This document shows positions 26,525 to 36,143 of a stretch of 64,000 nt of DNA, piece after piece. The notes below the pieces were generated by a model that made no database searches, was not told where the DNA came from, and saw only the letters and a list, made by a program, of their open reading frames with translations. This DNA comes from JAAEUB01 sp964550345. GTDB lineage: Bacteria > Pseudomonadota > Alphaproteobacteria > Rhodobacterales > Rhodobacteraceae. Positions within the stretch are counted from its first letter, which is position 1. The number at the start of each line of letters is the position of its first letter. The stretch spans positions 1-64,000 of the forward strand of contig CAZJYZ010000010.1 of NCBI GenBank assembly GCA_964550345.1, read 5' to 3'. The position numbers were made by a program, and so were the translations under genes.

Positions 26525-27429
26525 CAGCTTCTTTCCTTTAAAGTGGCGTGAGCAGTGATCCGGGTTGCGAAGAATGCGACCAGTGCGGCAAGTGGCGGGA
26601 TAATCAGTGGCCAGAACCAGTGCGCACCCTGCAGGCCCAACCCGGTCAAGAATCCACCGGCCGGATTTGCTGCGGGTAAGAGCGCCACAGCCCCGACCCC
26701 TAGTCCCGTGCCGATCACGGCCCCTAACAATGCACGCAACGTATATCGCCGCACGAAGGCCCGGGCGATATAGGCGTCACGCGCGCCGATAAGACGCAAC
26801 ACCCGAATGACCTGTGCGTTGGCGGCAAGGGCAGCACTGGCAGCCAACGTTATTATAATCGCTGTGGTGATGGCAATAATGCTAATCGCCAAATATCCAA
26901 GGGCACGCAAACGTCCGGCCGCGCGCACCAGCGGCTCGCGCCATCTGGTGTGGTCATCCAGAATTGCCCCCGGTGCCTCACCCGCCAGCCGATTGCGCAA
27001 ACCGTCAGCGTCAAGCCCGTCTGCATCCTCAATCACCTCGATCAGGCGTGGGATCGGAAGGGCATCCAGCGGCAGGTCTGGCCCGAACCATGGTTCCAGC
27101 AGGGCATCCTGTTCGGCGGCGCTGAGAGGACGGGCATCCTGCACGCCGGGCGTTGTTTCCAGCACTCCCATCACGGCCAAAACCTGCGCATCCAACTGAT
27201 CGGCAGGAGCAGATATCCGAATTGTCAGACTTTGCGCCAACGCATCGCTCCAACGATGGGCCAGCCGGCCCGAGGCGAGCGACAAGGCCAGCGCAAATAC
27301 CGCCAGAAAGGCCATGGCCCCGGAAGCAAGCGCCGTCAGGCGCGCGGTATATCCGGTAGGCGGCACCACCCGATCAGCCTGAGCATCCCCGGCCACAAAA
27401 AGCAGTGCTTTGGAAAGGTACGCCCTCAC
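26524..27429 (-). CDS. ftsX: cell division protein FtsX
   Basis: 301 residues, the permease-like half of the FtsEX complex, which at the septum activates cell-wall amidases through EnvC. Four membrane spans: about 30-52 (LTALASGAMAFLAVFALALS), 172-200, 218-240 and 268-290, with a periplasmic domain between the first two. The start is a GTG that overlaps the ftsE stop by four bases (GTGA). A product for an envC homologue is present 24 kb away, at 51.6 kb. Confidence 0.93.
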   Translation of the reverse strand: MRAYLSKALLFVAGDAQADRVVPPTGYTARLTALASGAMAFLAVFALALSLASGRLAHRWSDALAQSLTIRISAPADQLDAQVLAVMGVLETTPGVQDARPLSAAEQDALLEPWFGPDLPLDALPIPRLIEVIEDADGLDADGLRNRLAGEAPGAILDDHTRWREPLVRAAGRLRALGYLAISIIAITTAIIITLAASAALAANAQVIRVLRLIGARDAYIARAFVRRYTLRALLGAVIGTGLGVGAVALLPAANPAGGFLTGLGLQGAHWFWPLIIPPLAALVAFFATRITAHATLKERS

Positions 27430-28103
27430 AGGTCCGCCCCCGCCAGTTGCACAGACCGGTTCGAGATACGCAGCACCCTGACAGCAACCTGCGCCTTGGC
27501 CTGCCGGATCAGGTTCATGTCATGGGTGGCGATCATCACGGTTTTTCCCATCCGGTTCAGCTCGATCAATAAAGTCAGCAGCCTGAGGGACATTTCCCAG
27601 TCGACATTGCCCGTAGGCTCATCCGCTAGTATGACGTCGGGGGACATGATCACGGCACGGGCCAGGGCTGCACGCTGGCGTTCCCCACCAGAAAGCTCAG
27701 GCGGTTGGGCGTGTTTCTGTTCGGTCAGTCCGACCCAACCAAGCAAATCGTCAAGGTCGCTTTCAACCCCAGCCGTTTCGCGTCCCGAGACAGTCACCGG
27801 CAGGGCGACGTTTTCGGCAAGGGACAAGTGGTCGAGGAACTGGCAATCCTGATGGACAACGCCAATACGCCGCCGCGCCAATGCAACATCGTCGCGGCTC
27901 ATGTCGCGCACATTCTGGTCAAACAAGGTGACCTGTCCCCGCCCGGCGACCAATTCACCATAGCACAGCTTGAGCAAAGTGGTCTTACCCGCCCCAGAGG
28001 GACCGGTCAGAAAGTGAAACGACCCCTGCGCCAGTTTGAGCGAAATAGACTCAAAAAGGGTGCCGCCATTGTAACCATAAGTGACCTCGTCCAACTCAAT
28101 CAC
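27426..28103 (-). CDS. ftsE: cell division ATP-binding protein FtsE
   Basis: 225 residues, ABC-type ATPase. Walker A GPSGAGKTTLLKLC at 35-48, signature LSGGERQRAALARA at 137-150, Walker B VILADEPTGNVDW and the H-loop ATHD. It drives the FtsX conformational cycle for septal hydrolase activation. It is first gene of a run ftsE-ftsX-plsC-PPOX-HAD on the minus strand, with overlapping stops and starts, and is divergent from the zinc-ribbon protein with 170 bases between. Confidence 0.97.
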   Translation of the reverse strand: MIELDEVTYGYNGGTLFESISLKLAQGSFHFLTGPSGAGKTTLLKLCYGELVAGRGQVTLFDQNVRDMSRDDVALARRRIGVVHQDCQFLDHLSLAENVALPVTVSGRETAGVESDLDDLLGWVGLTEQKHAQPPELSGGERQRAALARAVIMSPDVILADEPTGNVDWEMSLRLLTLLIELNRMGKTVMIATHDMNLIRQAKAQVAVRVLRISNRSVQLAGADL

Positions 28104-28273
28104 TAATATGCCCCCATTTCCTGCCTGCTGGTTTTGCTGGTACTTTACCCTGAGGCGGAAAACTGTTTCAATGCAGCGAATGCAATCGTTTGATTTTATG
28201 CGGACTTAAACGCATATTAGGGGTCGATTGTGGCAAGTATTTTGCCTGATAGGCGCGAAAACGGGGTTATAAA

Positions 28274-29188
28274 ATGCGGCTAGTATGCCCGAATTGCGGT
28301 GCGCAATACGAGGTTGACGAACGGGTCATCCCCGAGGCCGGCCGTGATGTGCAATGCTCAAATTGCGGCCATACATGGTTTCAACACCCGGAAGGCTATG
28401 ACGGCGGCGCCCCAGAACCAGCACAGGCACCGGTATCCGAACCACCTCGTGAGGAGCCAGAGACGGACAATTCTGACCAAACGGAAGATACTTTTGCCAG
28501 TAGTGATGCACAGGATGCCATTGATGCGATGATCCGAGAGGAACAGGCAGACGAACCGGAAAAAGAGCCGGAACCCGAGCTGACCCCAGAGGAGGGATCA
28601 GAGCAGCAAATTCAGCCAGACACAGCACCCGCCGAGGACAACACCCGAACCAGGCGTGAACTGGACGATGGCGTGCGAGATGTATTGCGCGAAGAGGCTG
28701 AGCGCGAAACCCTTGCCCGCAGGAGTGAATTGGACAGGATCGAAACCCAAGATGAGCTTGGCCTGGATGAAAATCCATCTTCGCAAGACCAAAGGGGCAT
28801 CGCCGCACAAGAGCGCATGGCGCGCCTGCGTGGTTTAGATAGCGAAGATGACACCACAGCCTCGGGCGGAGACGGTGCACGGCGTGACCTGTTGCCGGAT
28901 ATCGAGGAAATCAATTCCAGCCTTGCACCGATAGGCAGTGAAGAGCCAGAAGATGACTTTGCCGAACCACGGGAGCGCAAAGGCGGCTTCAGACGGGGTT
29001 TTTTGATTATGATCCTGTTAGTATTAGTGGTGATCGTCCTTTACGTTTACGCCCCCGTAGTCAGCGAACAAGTTCCGGTTCTGGCACCATATCTTGAGAC
29101 CTTCACCAGCCAGATGGACCAGGCTCGCGCCTGGCTCGATAGCATGGTAAAACTGGCGCTGGAGAAAATGCAGGAAGCCGGGGCTTAG
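28274..29188 (+). CDS. MJ0042-type zinc-ribbon membrane protein
   Basis: 304 residues. The N-terminus (1-40) is a zinc ribbon with two CxxC pairs (LVCPNCGAQYEVDE, VQCSNCGHTWFQ). Residues 45-235 are acidic and proline-rich, low complexity, probably disordered. A single membrane span follows at about 239-262 (FLIMILLVLVVIVLYVYAPV), then a 40-residue periplasmic tail. This layout is common next to ftsE in Rhodobacterales; its role is not known to me, though the position suggests an envelope or division link. Confidence 0.85.
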   Translation: MRLVCPNCGAQYEVDERVIPEAGRDVQCSNCGHTWFQHPEGYDGGAPEPAQAPVSEPPREEPETDNSDQTEDTFASSDAQDAIDAMIREEQADEPEKEPEPELTPEEGSEQQIQPDTAPAEDNTRTRRELDDGVRDVLREEAERETLARRSELDRIETQDELGLDENPSSQDQRGIAAQERMARLRGLDSEDDTTASGGDGARRDLLPDIEEINSSLAPIGSEEPEDDFAEPRERKGGFRRGFLIMILLVLVVIVLYVYAPVVSEQVPVLAPYLETFTSQMDQARAWLDSMVKLALEKMQEAGA

Positions 29189-29413
29189 GCTGGTTTCCCT
29201 GCAAGCGTAACTCCCGCCCATCTCACGGCATCAAAGATGCCCTTACGATAGTTGGGCCGGGCCACGCTGCGTGGCAAGGCGCCGTGGAACACCGCTTACC
29301 CGACATCAGGTATGGCACCGTCAGCCGCGGCTTTTGAGGGCTTGCCGAGCGAAGCGAGGCACCGGTCGGATGGCTCAGCAATTCGAACCCCTTCTGGCAA
29401 AAGAGGCACCCAG

Positions 29414-30190
29414 TCAGGAGATTTTGATCGTCCGGGGCTTCGTGGGCTTTCGCAGCAATATCAAATCCTTAACCTTACCCTTGATCCCCCTTGGCGGCAG
29501 TATTTCACGCTCCATTTCAAACACGGCTCCGTTCAGCGACCGTTCGTGCCACAGGGCAAACGCTACGCCCCAGCGGGCTGAAACTTCTGGCGCCAGCCCA
29601 TCCTCAATACCCATGCCTGTCGCCAACATGCCGGGCATCCAGTCACTGATCACGATATCAGGGAAGCGGTCCCCCAGATCGGCCACCAGCGCGCGGGTCA
29701 AAACCCGTGCTGCCCCTTTGGACACCGCATAGGCCGCGCTGGCAGGGAGTGGCGCAATATCGGCAAAAGTCGCCACGTTGACGATCCGCCCGACCCCGGT
29801 TTCCACCATGCTTTCAAGGGCACAACCTGTGCAGGCAACCACACCTCCCAGATTGATGTTGACTGAATGCATAAAGCCCTCGGCACTTTCCTCCAGAAAA
29901 TCCCGGCGCGGGTACACGGCAGCATTATTGATCAATAGGTGCACCGGTCCGAGTTCCTCAAAGACCGTGCGCACCGCAGCCGGATCAGCCACGTCACAGA
30001 CATGGGCGGTGAAGTTCTCGCCCGCCAGTGATGCCGTTTCCTGCAAGGCAGCCTTGCCGCGTCCCAACCCGGCAACACGCACCCCTTGACGTACCAGTTC
30101 TAATGCCAGAGCGCGCCCCAGCCCGCCACCAGCGCCGGTTACAACCGCCAGGCCTTGGCGGATTTGCTCAGAGGGAGATGGTTCAGTCAT
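29414..30190 (-). CDS. short-chain dehydrogenase/reductase
   Basis: 258 residues with the classical SDR fold: cofactor motif VVTGAGGGLGRALALEL (TGxxxGxG), ALINNAA-type LLINNAAVYPRRD, and the catalytic Ser, Tyr and Lys (region ASAAYAVSKGAARVL). It overlaps the GMC oxidoreductase by eight bases and is last in an operon with it. The acidic-residue pattern (GLGRGKAA after beta2) suggests NADP preference. Substrate is unknown; the GMC partner suggests an alcohol or polyol pathway. Confidence 0.9.
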   Translation of the reverse strand: MTEPSPSEQIRQGLAVVTGAGGGLGRALALELVRQGVRVAGLGRGKAALQETASLAGENFTAHVCDVADPAAVRTVFEELGPVHLLINNAAVYPRRDFLEESAEGFMHSVNINLGGVVACTGCALESMVETGVGRIVNVATFADIAPLPASAAYAVSKGAARVLTRALVADLGDRFPDIVISDWMPGMLATGMGIEDGLAPEVSARWGVAFALWHERSLNGAVFEMEREILPPRGIKGKVKDLILLRKPTKPRTIKIS

Positions 30191-31760
30191 TTTCTGCAGC
30201 CCCTTTCACGACATGTTCTGCCACGCGCAGGGCATTTGCGGCAATGGTCAGGCTTGGATTGACACCAAGTGAAGTTGGGAACACGCCAGCGTCAACCACG
30301 TAGAAATTCTGCACCCCATGGGCACGGCAATTCGCGTCGAGCACAGACGTGGCCGGGTCAATTCCCATACGTGTCGTACCGGACGGATGGCCAAAGTTTG
30401 GCTCGGGAAGCTGCCCCAGAAACATCCGCCACTGGCCGCGAAACGCATGGCGCAGGGCCCGGCGAAACGCCCGGCGACGGGTCAGAAGCTCGGGCGCGAA
30501 ATCGTAAGTGAAACTGATACGGCGCGGGTGGTTGGCATCATAGGTAACACGGTTTTCGGCGTAGGGCAGATCCTCGATCAACCCGACAAAAACCTTGGCG
30601 CTGCCAAACATCCGCGCCGCCGCCATAGCAGGCAGGCGTGCCAGATCACGGGCACCGGGCAGGCGTGACAGGGCAGGCGAGCGCGCAATCATCAGGCGCA
30701 GATAGTGCAGGATTTCACCATATGAGGCATCTATCCCCATCGCCTGTACGGTACCAAAACGATGGTCCTGATGATAGTAGAGGTCGCGGAAGGAAACCGC
30801 CTTGGAAGGGCCCTCAAAACCAGCGCCATGTCTGGGCCAGACCGCAAGCATTTCATTGAGGTGAAACATCAGATTGCGCCCAACTTGCCCCGATGAGTTG
30901 GTAAAACCATCCGGCCAGTCCTCGTTTGCCGATGCCAGCAGCAGCCGCGCGGATCCCAGCGCGCCCCCGGCCAGAATATAGCGTTTTGCGTGCAAGTCGT
31001 GATACGCACCGTCGCGCGTTACCTCGATGTGGCTGACTTTGCCCCGCCCGCGAATGGCGGTCACCTCGGCTCGGTCCAAAAGCGCGGCGTTGCCCGTGGC
31101 CAAAGCCGGTTCAACCCCGGCTGAACGCCCGTCCATCTTGCAGGCACGCGGACATTTATGGCCCAGACAATCAAGGCAGCCGGGCAGGCGACGGATGGCT
31201 GCATGAAGCTGATAGGGGTGCAGGCCATTTGCCTGCAATGCCTGCATCAGGGCGACATCTCCGGGTGAGATTTCCGGACCTTCAGCAAGATTTGGACAGG
31301 TAATGTCCGAAAGCGGGTCAGGCTGGCCACCGACATGATACATCGCTTCGGCCATGTCGTAATAGTGCTGCATCCTGGTGTAGGAGACCGGCCAGCCACC
31401 AGTTGGATGTGGACGCGCTGTGCTATGGTCCAGATCATGCGGTTCCGGCCGTTCAAGGGTGGCGGCGTAAAAGGCAGACGATCCACCAAGGCCCGCGCCA
31501 AGCGGGGCAAAGAAACTCATATCGCGCCCACCAACGCGCGCCGCCACCGGGTCGGGCCAGTAACCGCGTAAAGACCGCGCAACTGGGTCGCCCATTTCTA
31601 GGTCCAGCGGTGTTTCCTCAACACGGTATCCGGCCGGGCCCTGTTCGACGAATAAAACCTTTTGTCCCTTTTCGGCCAGCGCCCGCCCAATGGTGCCACC
31701 TCCGATGCCGGTGCCGATGACGATGGCATCCCATTCGGTGGTTTTTACCTCGCTTATCAT
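30183..31760 (-). CDS. GMC family oxidoreductase
   Basis: 525 residues, FAD-binding oxidoreductase of the glucose-methanol-choline class. The N-terminal Rossmann site is AIVIGTGIGGGTIGRALAEKG, then FVEQGPAGY; the C-terminal signature region contains FGHPSGTTRMGIDPATS and VDAGVFPTSLGVNPSLTIAA, with the active-site His positions. A cysteine group LPGCLDCLGHKCPRACK sits in the middle, unusual for choline dehydrogenase and typical of the cholesterol-oxidase-like or sorbosone-type clade. Overlaps the upstream acyltransferase by four bases (ATGA). Substrate unknown. Confidence 0.88.
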   Translation of the reverse strand: MISEVKTTEWDAIVIGTGIGGGTIGRALAEKGQKVLFVEQGPAGYRVEETPLDLEMGDPVARSLRGYWPDPVAARVGGRDMSFFAPLGAGLGGSSAFYAATLERPEPHDLDHSTARPHPTGGWPVSYTRMQHYYDMAEAMYHVGGQPDPLSDITCPNLAEGPEISPGDVALMQALQANGLHPYQLHAAIRRLPGCLDCLGHKCPRACKMDGRSAGVEPALATGNAALLDRAEVTAIRGRGKVSHIEVTRDGAYHDLHAKRYILAGGALGSARLLLASANEDWPDGFTNSSGQVGRNLMFHLNEMLAVWPRHGAGFEGPSKAVSFRDLYYHQDHRFGTVQAMGIDASYGEILHYLRLMIARSPALSRLPGARDLARLPAMAAARMFGSAKVFVGLIEDLPYAENRVTYDANHPRRISFTYDFAPELLTRRRAFRRALRHAFRGQWRMFLGQLPEPNFGHPSGTTRMGIDPATSVLDANCRAHGVQNFYVVDAGVFPTSLGVNPSLTIAANALRVAEHVVKGAAEND

Positions 31761-33791
31761 GGCGCATCCCCTGTCAAAACCGGGGCAAACAAGGATCGCA
31801 AACGTATTCCACCACTATTGGTCATATGGTTATTGTCAAAGTATAGCGCCTGCCCTTCCGGCATTGCCGAACAAAGGTTTTCGTCACAAAAATACGGCCA
31901 GCTATCTAGGTAAGTGATCAGCCCTGAGGCTTCGGCCCGTCTGAGGGGGGCTTCGCCCCGCGCAGCCCGTTCCTGTGCATGGGCAAGGTCCTGACTGGCG
32001 CGCGCGGATGCGTCCCGCAGCCGTCCATGGGCCATTTCCCGGGCAATTACGCGGCTGCCATAGTCCGGGATTTCGGGGGGCTGGCGTAGGACGTGAATTG
32101 CGCTAAACCCATCGGCCAGCGCCTCAAGGCTTTCGCCAAATGCCTCAGCGTAAATACCCGATTGGGTCGAGGCCGTCAGCGCCGCCCCTTCGGTTGCTGT
32201 CAGGGTGATTGTGTTCGAGGCATCCAGCCCAATCCCGGTTCCCTCGGCGTAATAACTCCAGCGTCCAACCAGCAAAAGGCGATCAGGCAGGGTTCCAGCA
32301 TCAAGCGCTGCGCGCAGGCGGGCGTTGGTTTGCGTGCAGGTAGCATCCTCGGCGGCATTGGTAGTGTTTTCCACCTTGCTGACGCCAAAGAAGGGCGGGC
32401 AGCCTGCATTCCAGACGATCACGGCTGGTGCAGCGGCCTCATCCGCGGCCAATGAAAGAGCCGCATGCAAGGGACGCATGTGGCTGTCGCCCCAGATCAG
32501 CGCCTCAGGCGCGCCTTCAGGACCAATGGCACAGCTGCGAATGCCAGCCAGTGCGCCCTCCTGCGGCACCCAACAACGAGACCAGTCCTGCAGGAAATCG
32601 GCGGAGGCATCGATATGGGTGCGGACCTTGGGCGCGAAGCGATCCGGTGCGCCGTCTTTCAGATAAACCACCCCCCCCGGCCGCGATCAGCACCAGCGAC
32701 CCTGCCGCCCAACCTGCCAGCAACAGCGGCGAAGTGATGCGGGCGGACATACGCACCGGTTGCTCGACGAAACGCCAAGATATAACCGACAGGCCAAACG
32801 CAAGTGCCAGCCAGGCTGAAGCCTCCCAAAAACCAGCATATTGCCCGCGCCAATACATCGACAAAGTCAGGACCGGCCAGTGCCACAGATAGAAGGAATA
32901 AGAGATGCGACCGAAAAATACCGGGATCGGCGAGGACAGCGCCCAATTGACCGGATTACCGTGGCGTCCGCCTGCCAGCGCCAGCACCGCGCCCAAAACA
33001 GGCACTGCAACCTGCCAGCCGGGAAAGCCCGCACCCGGTTGCACCCAGATAATCCCCGCCAGCATCAGCGCCAGACCGACCCAACTTGGCCAAGCAGATT
33101 TGGGACCAGAGCGCCCCTCGGCCCAGATCGCCAGTAGTACCCCGGCCAACAGCTCCCATGCGCGAAAAGGAAACAAGTAGAAGGCGGCGGATTGGTTGCT
33201 GGACGTCAGCCAGATACAGGCGACAAGGGACGCCCCAAATAGCACCCAAAGTGCCGCCCGCAGCAGGGACTGGCTGAATTTCAGCGCCAGGATCAGGAAG
33301 GGCAGGAAAAGGTAAAACTGTTCTTCCACTGACAACGACCAGTTGTGCAGCAGAATCTTGTTTTCGATCCCGATGTCAAAATATCCGGTCTCGCGAAAGA
33401 AATGGATGTTGGCCAGATAGGTGGTCGAGGCGATCAGCGCCTTGCCAAACTCGCGAAATTCAAACGGCAACAGAATCGCCCAGCCTACAGCTAAAGACAC
33501 AACAGCCATGGCAAAATAGGCAGGCGCAAGCCTACGGATACGGCGCAGATAAAACCGCCCCAGCCTGATACGCCCGGATCGTTCCTGTTCGCGCATCAGG
33601 ATGCCACCGATCAGGAAGCCAGAGATAACAAAAAAGATGTCCACCCCGACAAGTCCGCCACCAAGGCCGGGCATGGAAAAGTGATAGAGAACCACCGCCA
33701 GAACCGCGATCGCCCGCAGCCCGTCAATCTCGGGCCGGTAGGCGGGGTGGGGGTCGTAATTTGCCTGCGTCACCGGTTTTCTGCCCTGCAT
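31757..33791 (-). pseudogene. OafA/YrhL-type acyltransferase with SGNH domain, frameshifted at G8
   Basis: Two reading frames join into one 677-residue gene. Residues 1-340 are an acyltransferase-3 membrane domain with about ten spans (YRPEIDGLRAIAVLAVVLYHFS; FFVISGFLIGG; LHNWSLSVEEQFYLFLPFLI), then an SGNH esterase domain (ALIWGDSHMRPLHAAL and a late DNNHMTNSGG). The two parts are out of frame at an eight-G tract (plus-strand 32669-32676); seven Gs would restore frame as AAGGVVYLKDGAP. These proteins O-acylate cell-surface polysaccharides. The break may be an assembly error, or a phase-variable switch, rather than true decay. Confidence 0.85.
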
Positions 33792-33922
33792 TTGTTGCGA
33801 TAACGACTAGGCGTGCGACGGCGTTGCGTCAAGCTTGGTGCCAGATATCTACAGCCAATCCGTCTTGCCTACTGCCCATCTGTGTCAAGCTGATCGGACA
33901 CACATCGCACCTGAATTCCGCC

Positions 33923-34624
33923 TTAGTAACGCGTATTCATGCGGTACCCCGGATGGTAGGTGAAGCGCACGAACGTCACCGGCTCTTTGCGAAACCAGGT
34001 GGTACGCTCCATCTGAAATACAGGGGCACCTTCGGGTGCGCTTAAAAACTGCGATAACCGCGCATCCGCTGCCACGGCCGAAAAAACGATCTCGGCATTT
34101 GAAAATGGTACCTCGTTCAGCAGCCATTCCCCGGGTCCGGTTTCCGCCAAATCTGCAGTTGCCACATTGGGTACGGCCGCGATGTTGATCCACCGCTCCT
34201 CATACTGAAACGGCTGATTATCCGCATAATGCATGCATTCAAGATGCATCACCTTGCAGCCCGCCTGCAATTCCAGCTTAGAGGCTAGCCACGGCGGACA
34301 AGGAATGATCGCGCGGCGCACCAGATCGTAGCGGTATTTAGCATTTTGATCCTCGACAGACTGACGCACAGGGGTAATCTCCAGCCGTGCCTGTTTGACC
34401 GGTGCGGTGACAACCCGGGTGCCGCTTTTGCGTTTGCGGTCAATAACACCCTGCTCGGCCAGTTCGCGCATGGCCCGGTTAACCGTAGCGCGTGCGCAAC
34501 CGAATTCGGCGGCCAGTTCAACTTCGGTTGGCAGCAGGCTACCCGAAGGCCAGACACGGCTCTGGATACGCCTGATTACCTCGTCGCGAACCTGTTGATA
34601 GCTAGTCTTTCTTTTGGCTTGCAT
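33923..34624 (-). CDS. hutC: histidine utilization repressor HutC (GntR family)
   Basis: 233 residues. N-terminal GntR winged helix (YQQVRDEVIRRIQSRVWPSG, LAAEFGCARATVNRAMRELAEQ) is followed by a UTRA effector domain (TPVRQSVEDQNAKYRYDLVR, MHLECMHYADNQPFQYEERW). HutC represses hut genes and is released by urocanate. It lies downstream of hutF in the same direction with 76 bases between. A palindrome in the hutF-hutI space may be its operator. Confidence 0.93.
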   Translation of the reverse strand: MQAKRKTSYQQVRDEVIRRIQSRVWPSGSLLPTEVELAAEFGCARATVNRAMRELAEQGVIDRKRKSGTRVVTAPVKQARLEITPVRQSVEDQNAKYRYDLVRRAIIPCPPWLASKLELQAGCKVMHLECMHYADNQPFQYEERWINIAAVPNVATADLAETGPGEWLLNEVPFSNAEIVFSAVAADARLSQFLSAPEGAPVFQMERTTWFRKEPVTFVRFTYHPGYRMNTRY

Positions 34625-34700
34625 AGGGCACCCAACTTACGTTTAATCTGCACATATCATTATTATGCTTGTCGTTTTATGGACGCAAGAAGCACGCCTG

Positions 34701-36068
34701 TCAGAGGTGCTCCAACAAAACAGCCATATGTTTGCGGTAAGCCGCAACAATGGCAGGGCGATGAATATGGGTGCCGTTCTGCACCAGATAGCGACCGGCG
34801 GACCAGACATCGGTCACCACGCAATCCGGCGCTGCGAAACACAGGCCATCCAATATCTGATCGCCCTCAAGCGCCAGCAGAGTCTGGTGGTCACCGTCTA
34901 TCGCCACAAGATCAGCTAGAGCGCCAACCTCGACGCGCCCACCATCGCGGCCGAGCGCCCGCGCCCCGCCATGAGCGGCCCCCAAAAACAGAGTGGCCCC
35001 CAGTGAGCCTTCACCGGGGATCATCACATTGCGGCTTTGATCCCGCAGGCGTTGTGAATATTCCAGCATGCGCAATTCCTCCCCCAGCGCGATACGAATA
35101 TTTGAATCCGATCCGATGCCAAAGGCACCGCCCGCGCTAACAAATTCGCTACCTTTGAAGATACCGTCCCCAAGATTGGCCTCGGTGATCGGGCAGAGAC
35201 CCGCCACTGCGCCAGACCGGGCCAGCCCACGCGTTTCGGTTTTTGTCATATGGGTGGCATGCACAAGGCACCAATGCGCATCAACTGCTGCGTTTTCCAA
35301 AAGCCACTCGACCGGGCGTGCGCTAAGCCAAGCCGTAATTTGTTCAACCTCTTCAAGCTGTTCTGCAATGTGGATGTGTATTGGTGTGCCTTCCTGCAGG
35401 GCCACGGCACGCGCCAGATCTTCAGGGCAGGTTGCACGCAGGGAATGGGGGGTGATGCCAGTGCAGGTGTCTTTTGGCATGTTCGCAACCGCCACCTCGC
35501 GCGTCCGGGTAACGAGCCGCGCGTAGGTGTCCACATCATTGGCAAACCGGCGTTGACCATCGTGCAAATCAGTGCGCCCAGCCCCCCCATAGGTGTAAAG
35601 CACCGGCAAATGGGTGAGGCCGATACCGGTTTGCCGGGCGGCGGCAAAAACCCTCTGGCTCAGCTCGCTGATATCATCATATGGCGCCCCGTCAGGCTGG
35701 TGGTGCATATAGTGAAACTCGCCAACAGCGGCATATCCAGCCTCGAGCATTTCCATATATGCCAGCGCCGCAATAGCCTCATATTGCTCGGGCGTCAGGA
35801 GCCGGGCGAAACGGTACATCAAGTCGCGCCATGTCCAGAATGTGTCACGCCCGCCAGTCCGAAACTCAGTCATTCCGGCCATGGCGCGCTGAAAGGCGTG
35901 GGAGTGCAGATTGCTGGGCGCTGGCAGCAAGGTATCAACCCTTGTATCACCTTCCTGCAAGGGATTTTCGGCCTCGATCCGGTTGATCCGTCCGTCTTCA
36001 ATGATGACACGAACATTCTGCAGCCACCCTGCTGGTGCACGCAATTGGCGGGCGAAAATGGTTTGCAT
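34701..36068 (-). CDS. hutF: formimidoylglutamate deiminase HutF
   Basis: 455 residues of the amidohydrolase superfamily. It hydrolyses N-formimino-L-glutamate to N-formyl-L-glutamate and ammonia. Metal ligands lie in APSNLHSHAFQRAMAGM (HxH), PIHIHIAEQLEEV and the late GIGSDSNIRIALGEEL (Asp). Presence of hutF with hutG defines the five-step route ending in formylglutamate hydrolysis. It is divergent from hutI across 75 bases. Confidence 0.95.
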   Translation of the reverse strand: MQTIFARQLRAPAGWLQNVRVIIEDGRINRIEAENPLQEGDTRVDTLLPAPSNLHSHAFQRAMAGMTEFRTGGRDTFWTWRDLMYRFARLLTPEQYEAIAALAYMEMLEAGYAAVGEFHYMHHQPDGAPYDDISELSQRVFAAARQTGIGLTHLPVLYTYGGAGRTDLHDGQRRFANDVDTYARLVTRTREVAVANMPKDTCTGITPHSLRATCPEDLARAVALQEGTPIHIHIAEQLEEVEQITAWLSARPVEWLLENAAVDAHWCLVHATHMTKTETRGLARSGAVAGLCPITEANLGDGIFKGSEFVSAGGAFGIGSDSNIRIALGEELRMLEYSQRLRDQSRNVMIPGEGSLGATLFLGAAHGGARALGRDGGRVEVGALADLVAIDGDHQTLLALEGDQILDGLCFAAPDCVVTDVWSAGRYLVQNGTHIHRPAIVAAYRKHMAVLLEHL

Positions 36069-36081
36069 GATAGTCCCTTTT

Positions 36082-36089
36082 GTCTAGAC
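36082..36089. promoter_or_regulatory. candidate HutC operator in the hutF-hutI divergent promoter
   Basis: A perfect 8-bp palindrome, GTCTAGAC, flanked by T-rich sequence, is located 14 bases upstream of hutF and about 55 bases upstream of hutI. GntR/HutC-type repressors bind such short inverted repeats. The assignment is by position only. Confidence 0.35.
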
Positions 36090-36143
36090 TTAATCTCATT
36101 AAACGCATATTTAATAAATCAGCAAGGGGAATGGGCTCACAAC

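Noticed and set aside
35250..36143. Long 5' extension of the hutI frame
   Set aside because: It runs antisense through hutF; the family start is at 36144.
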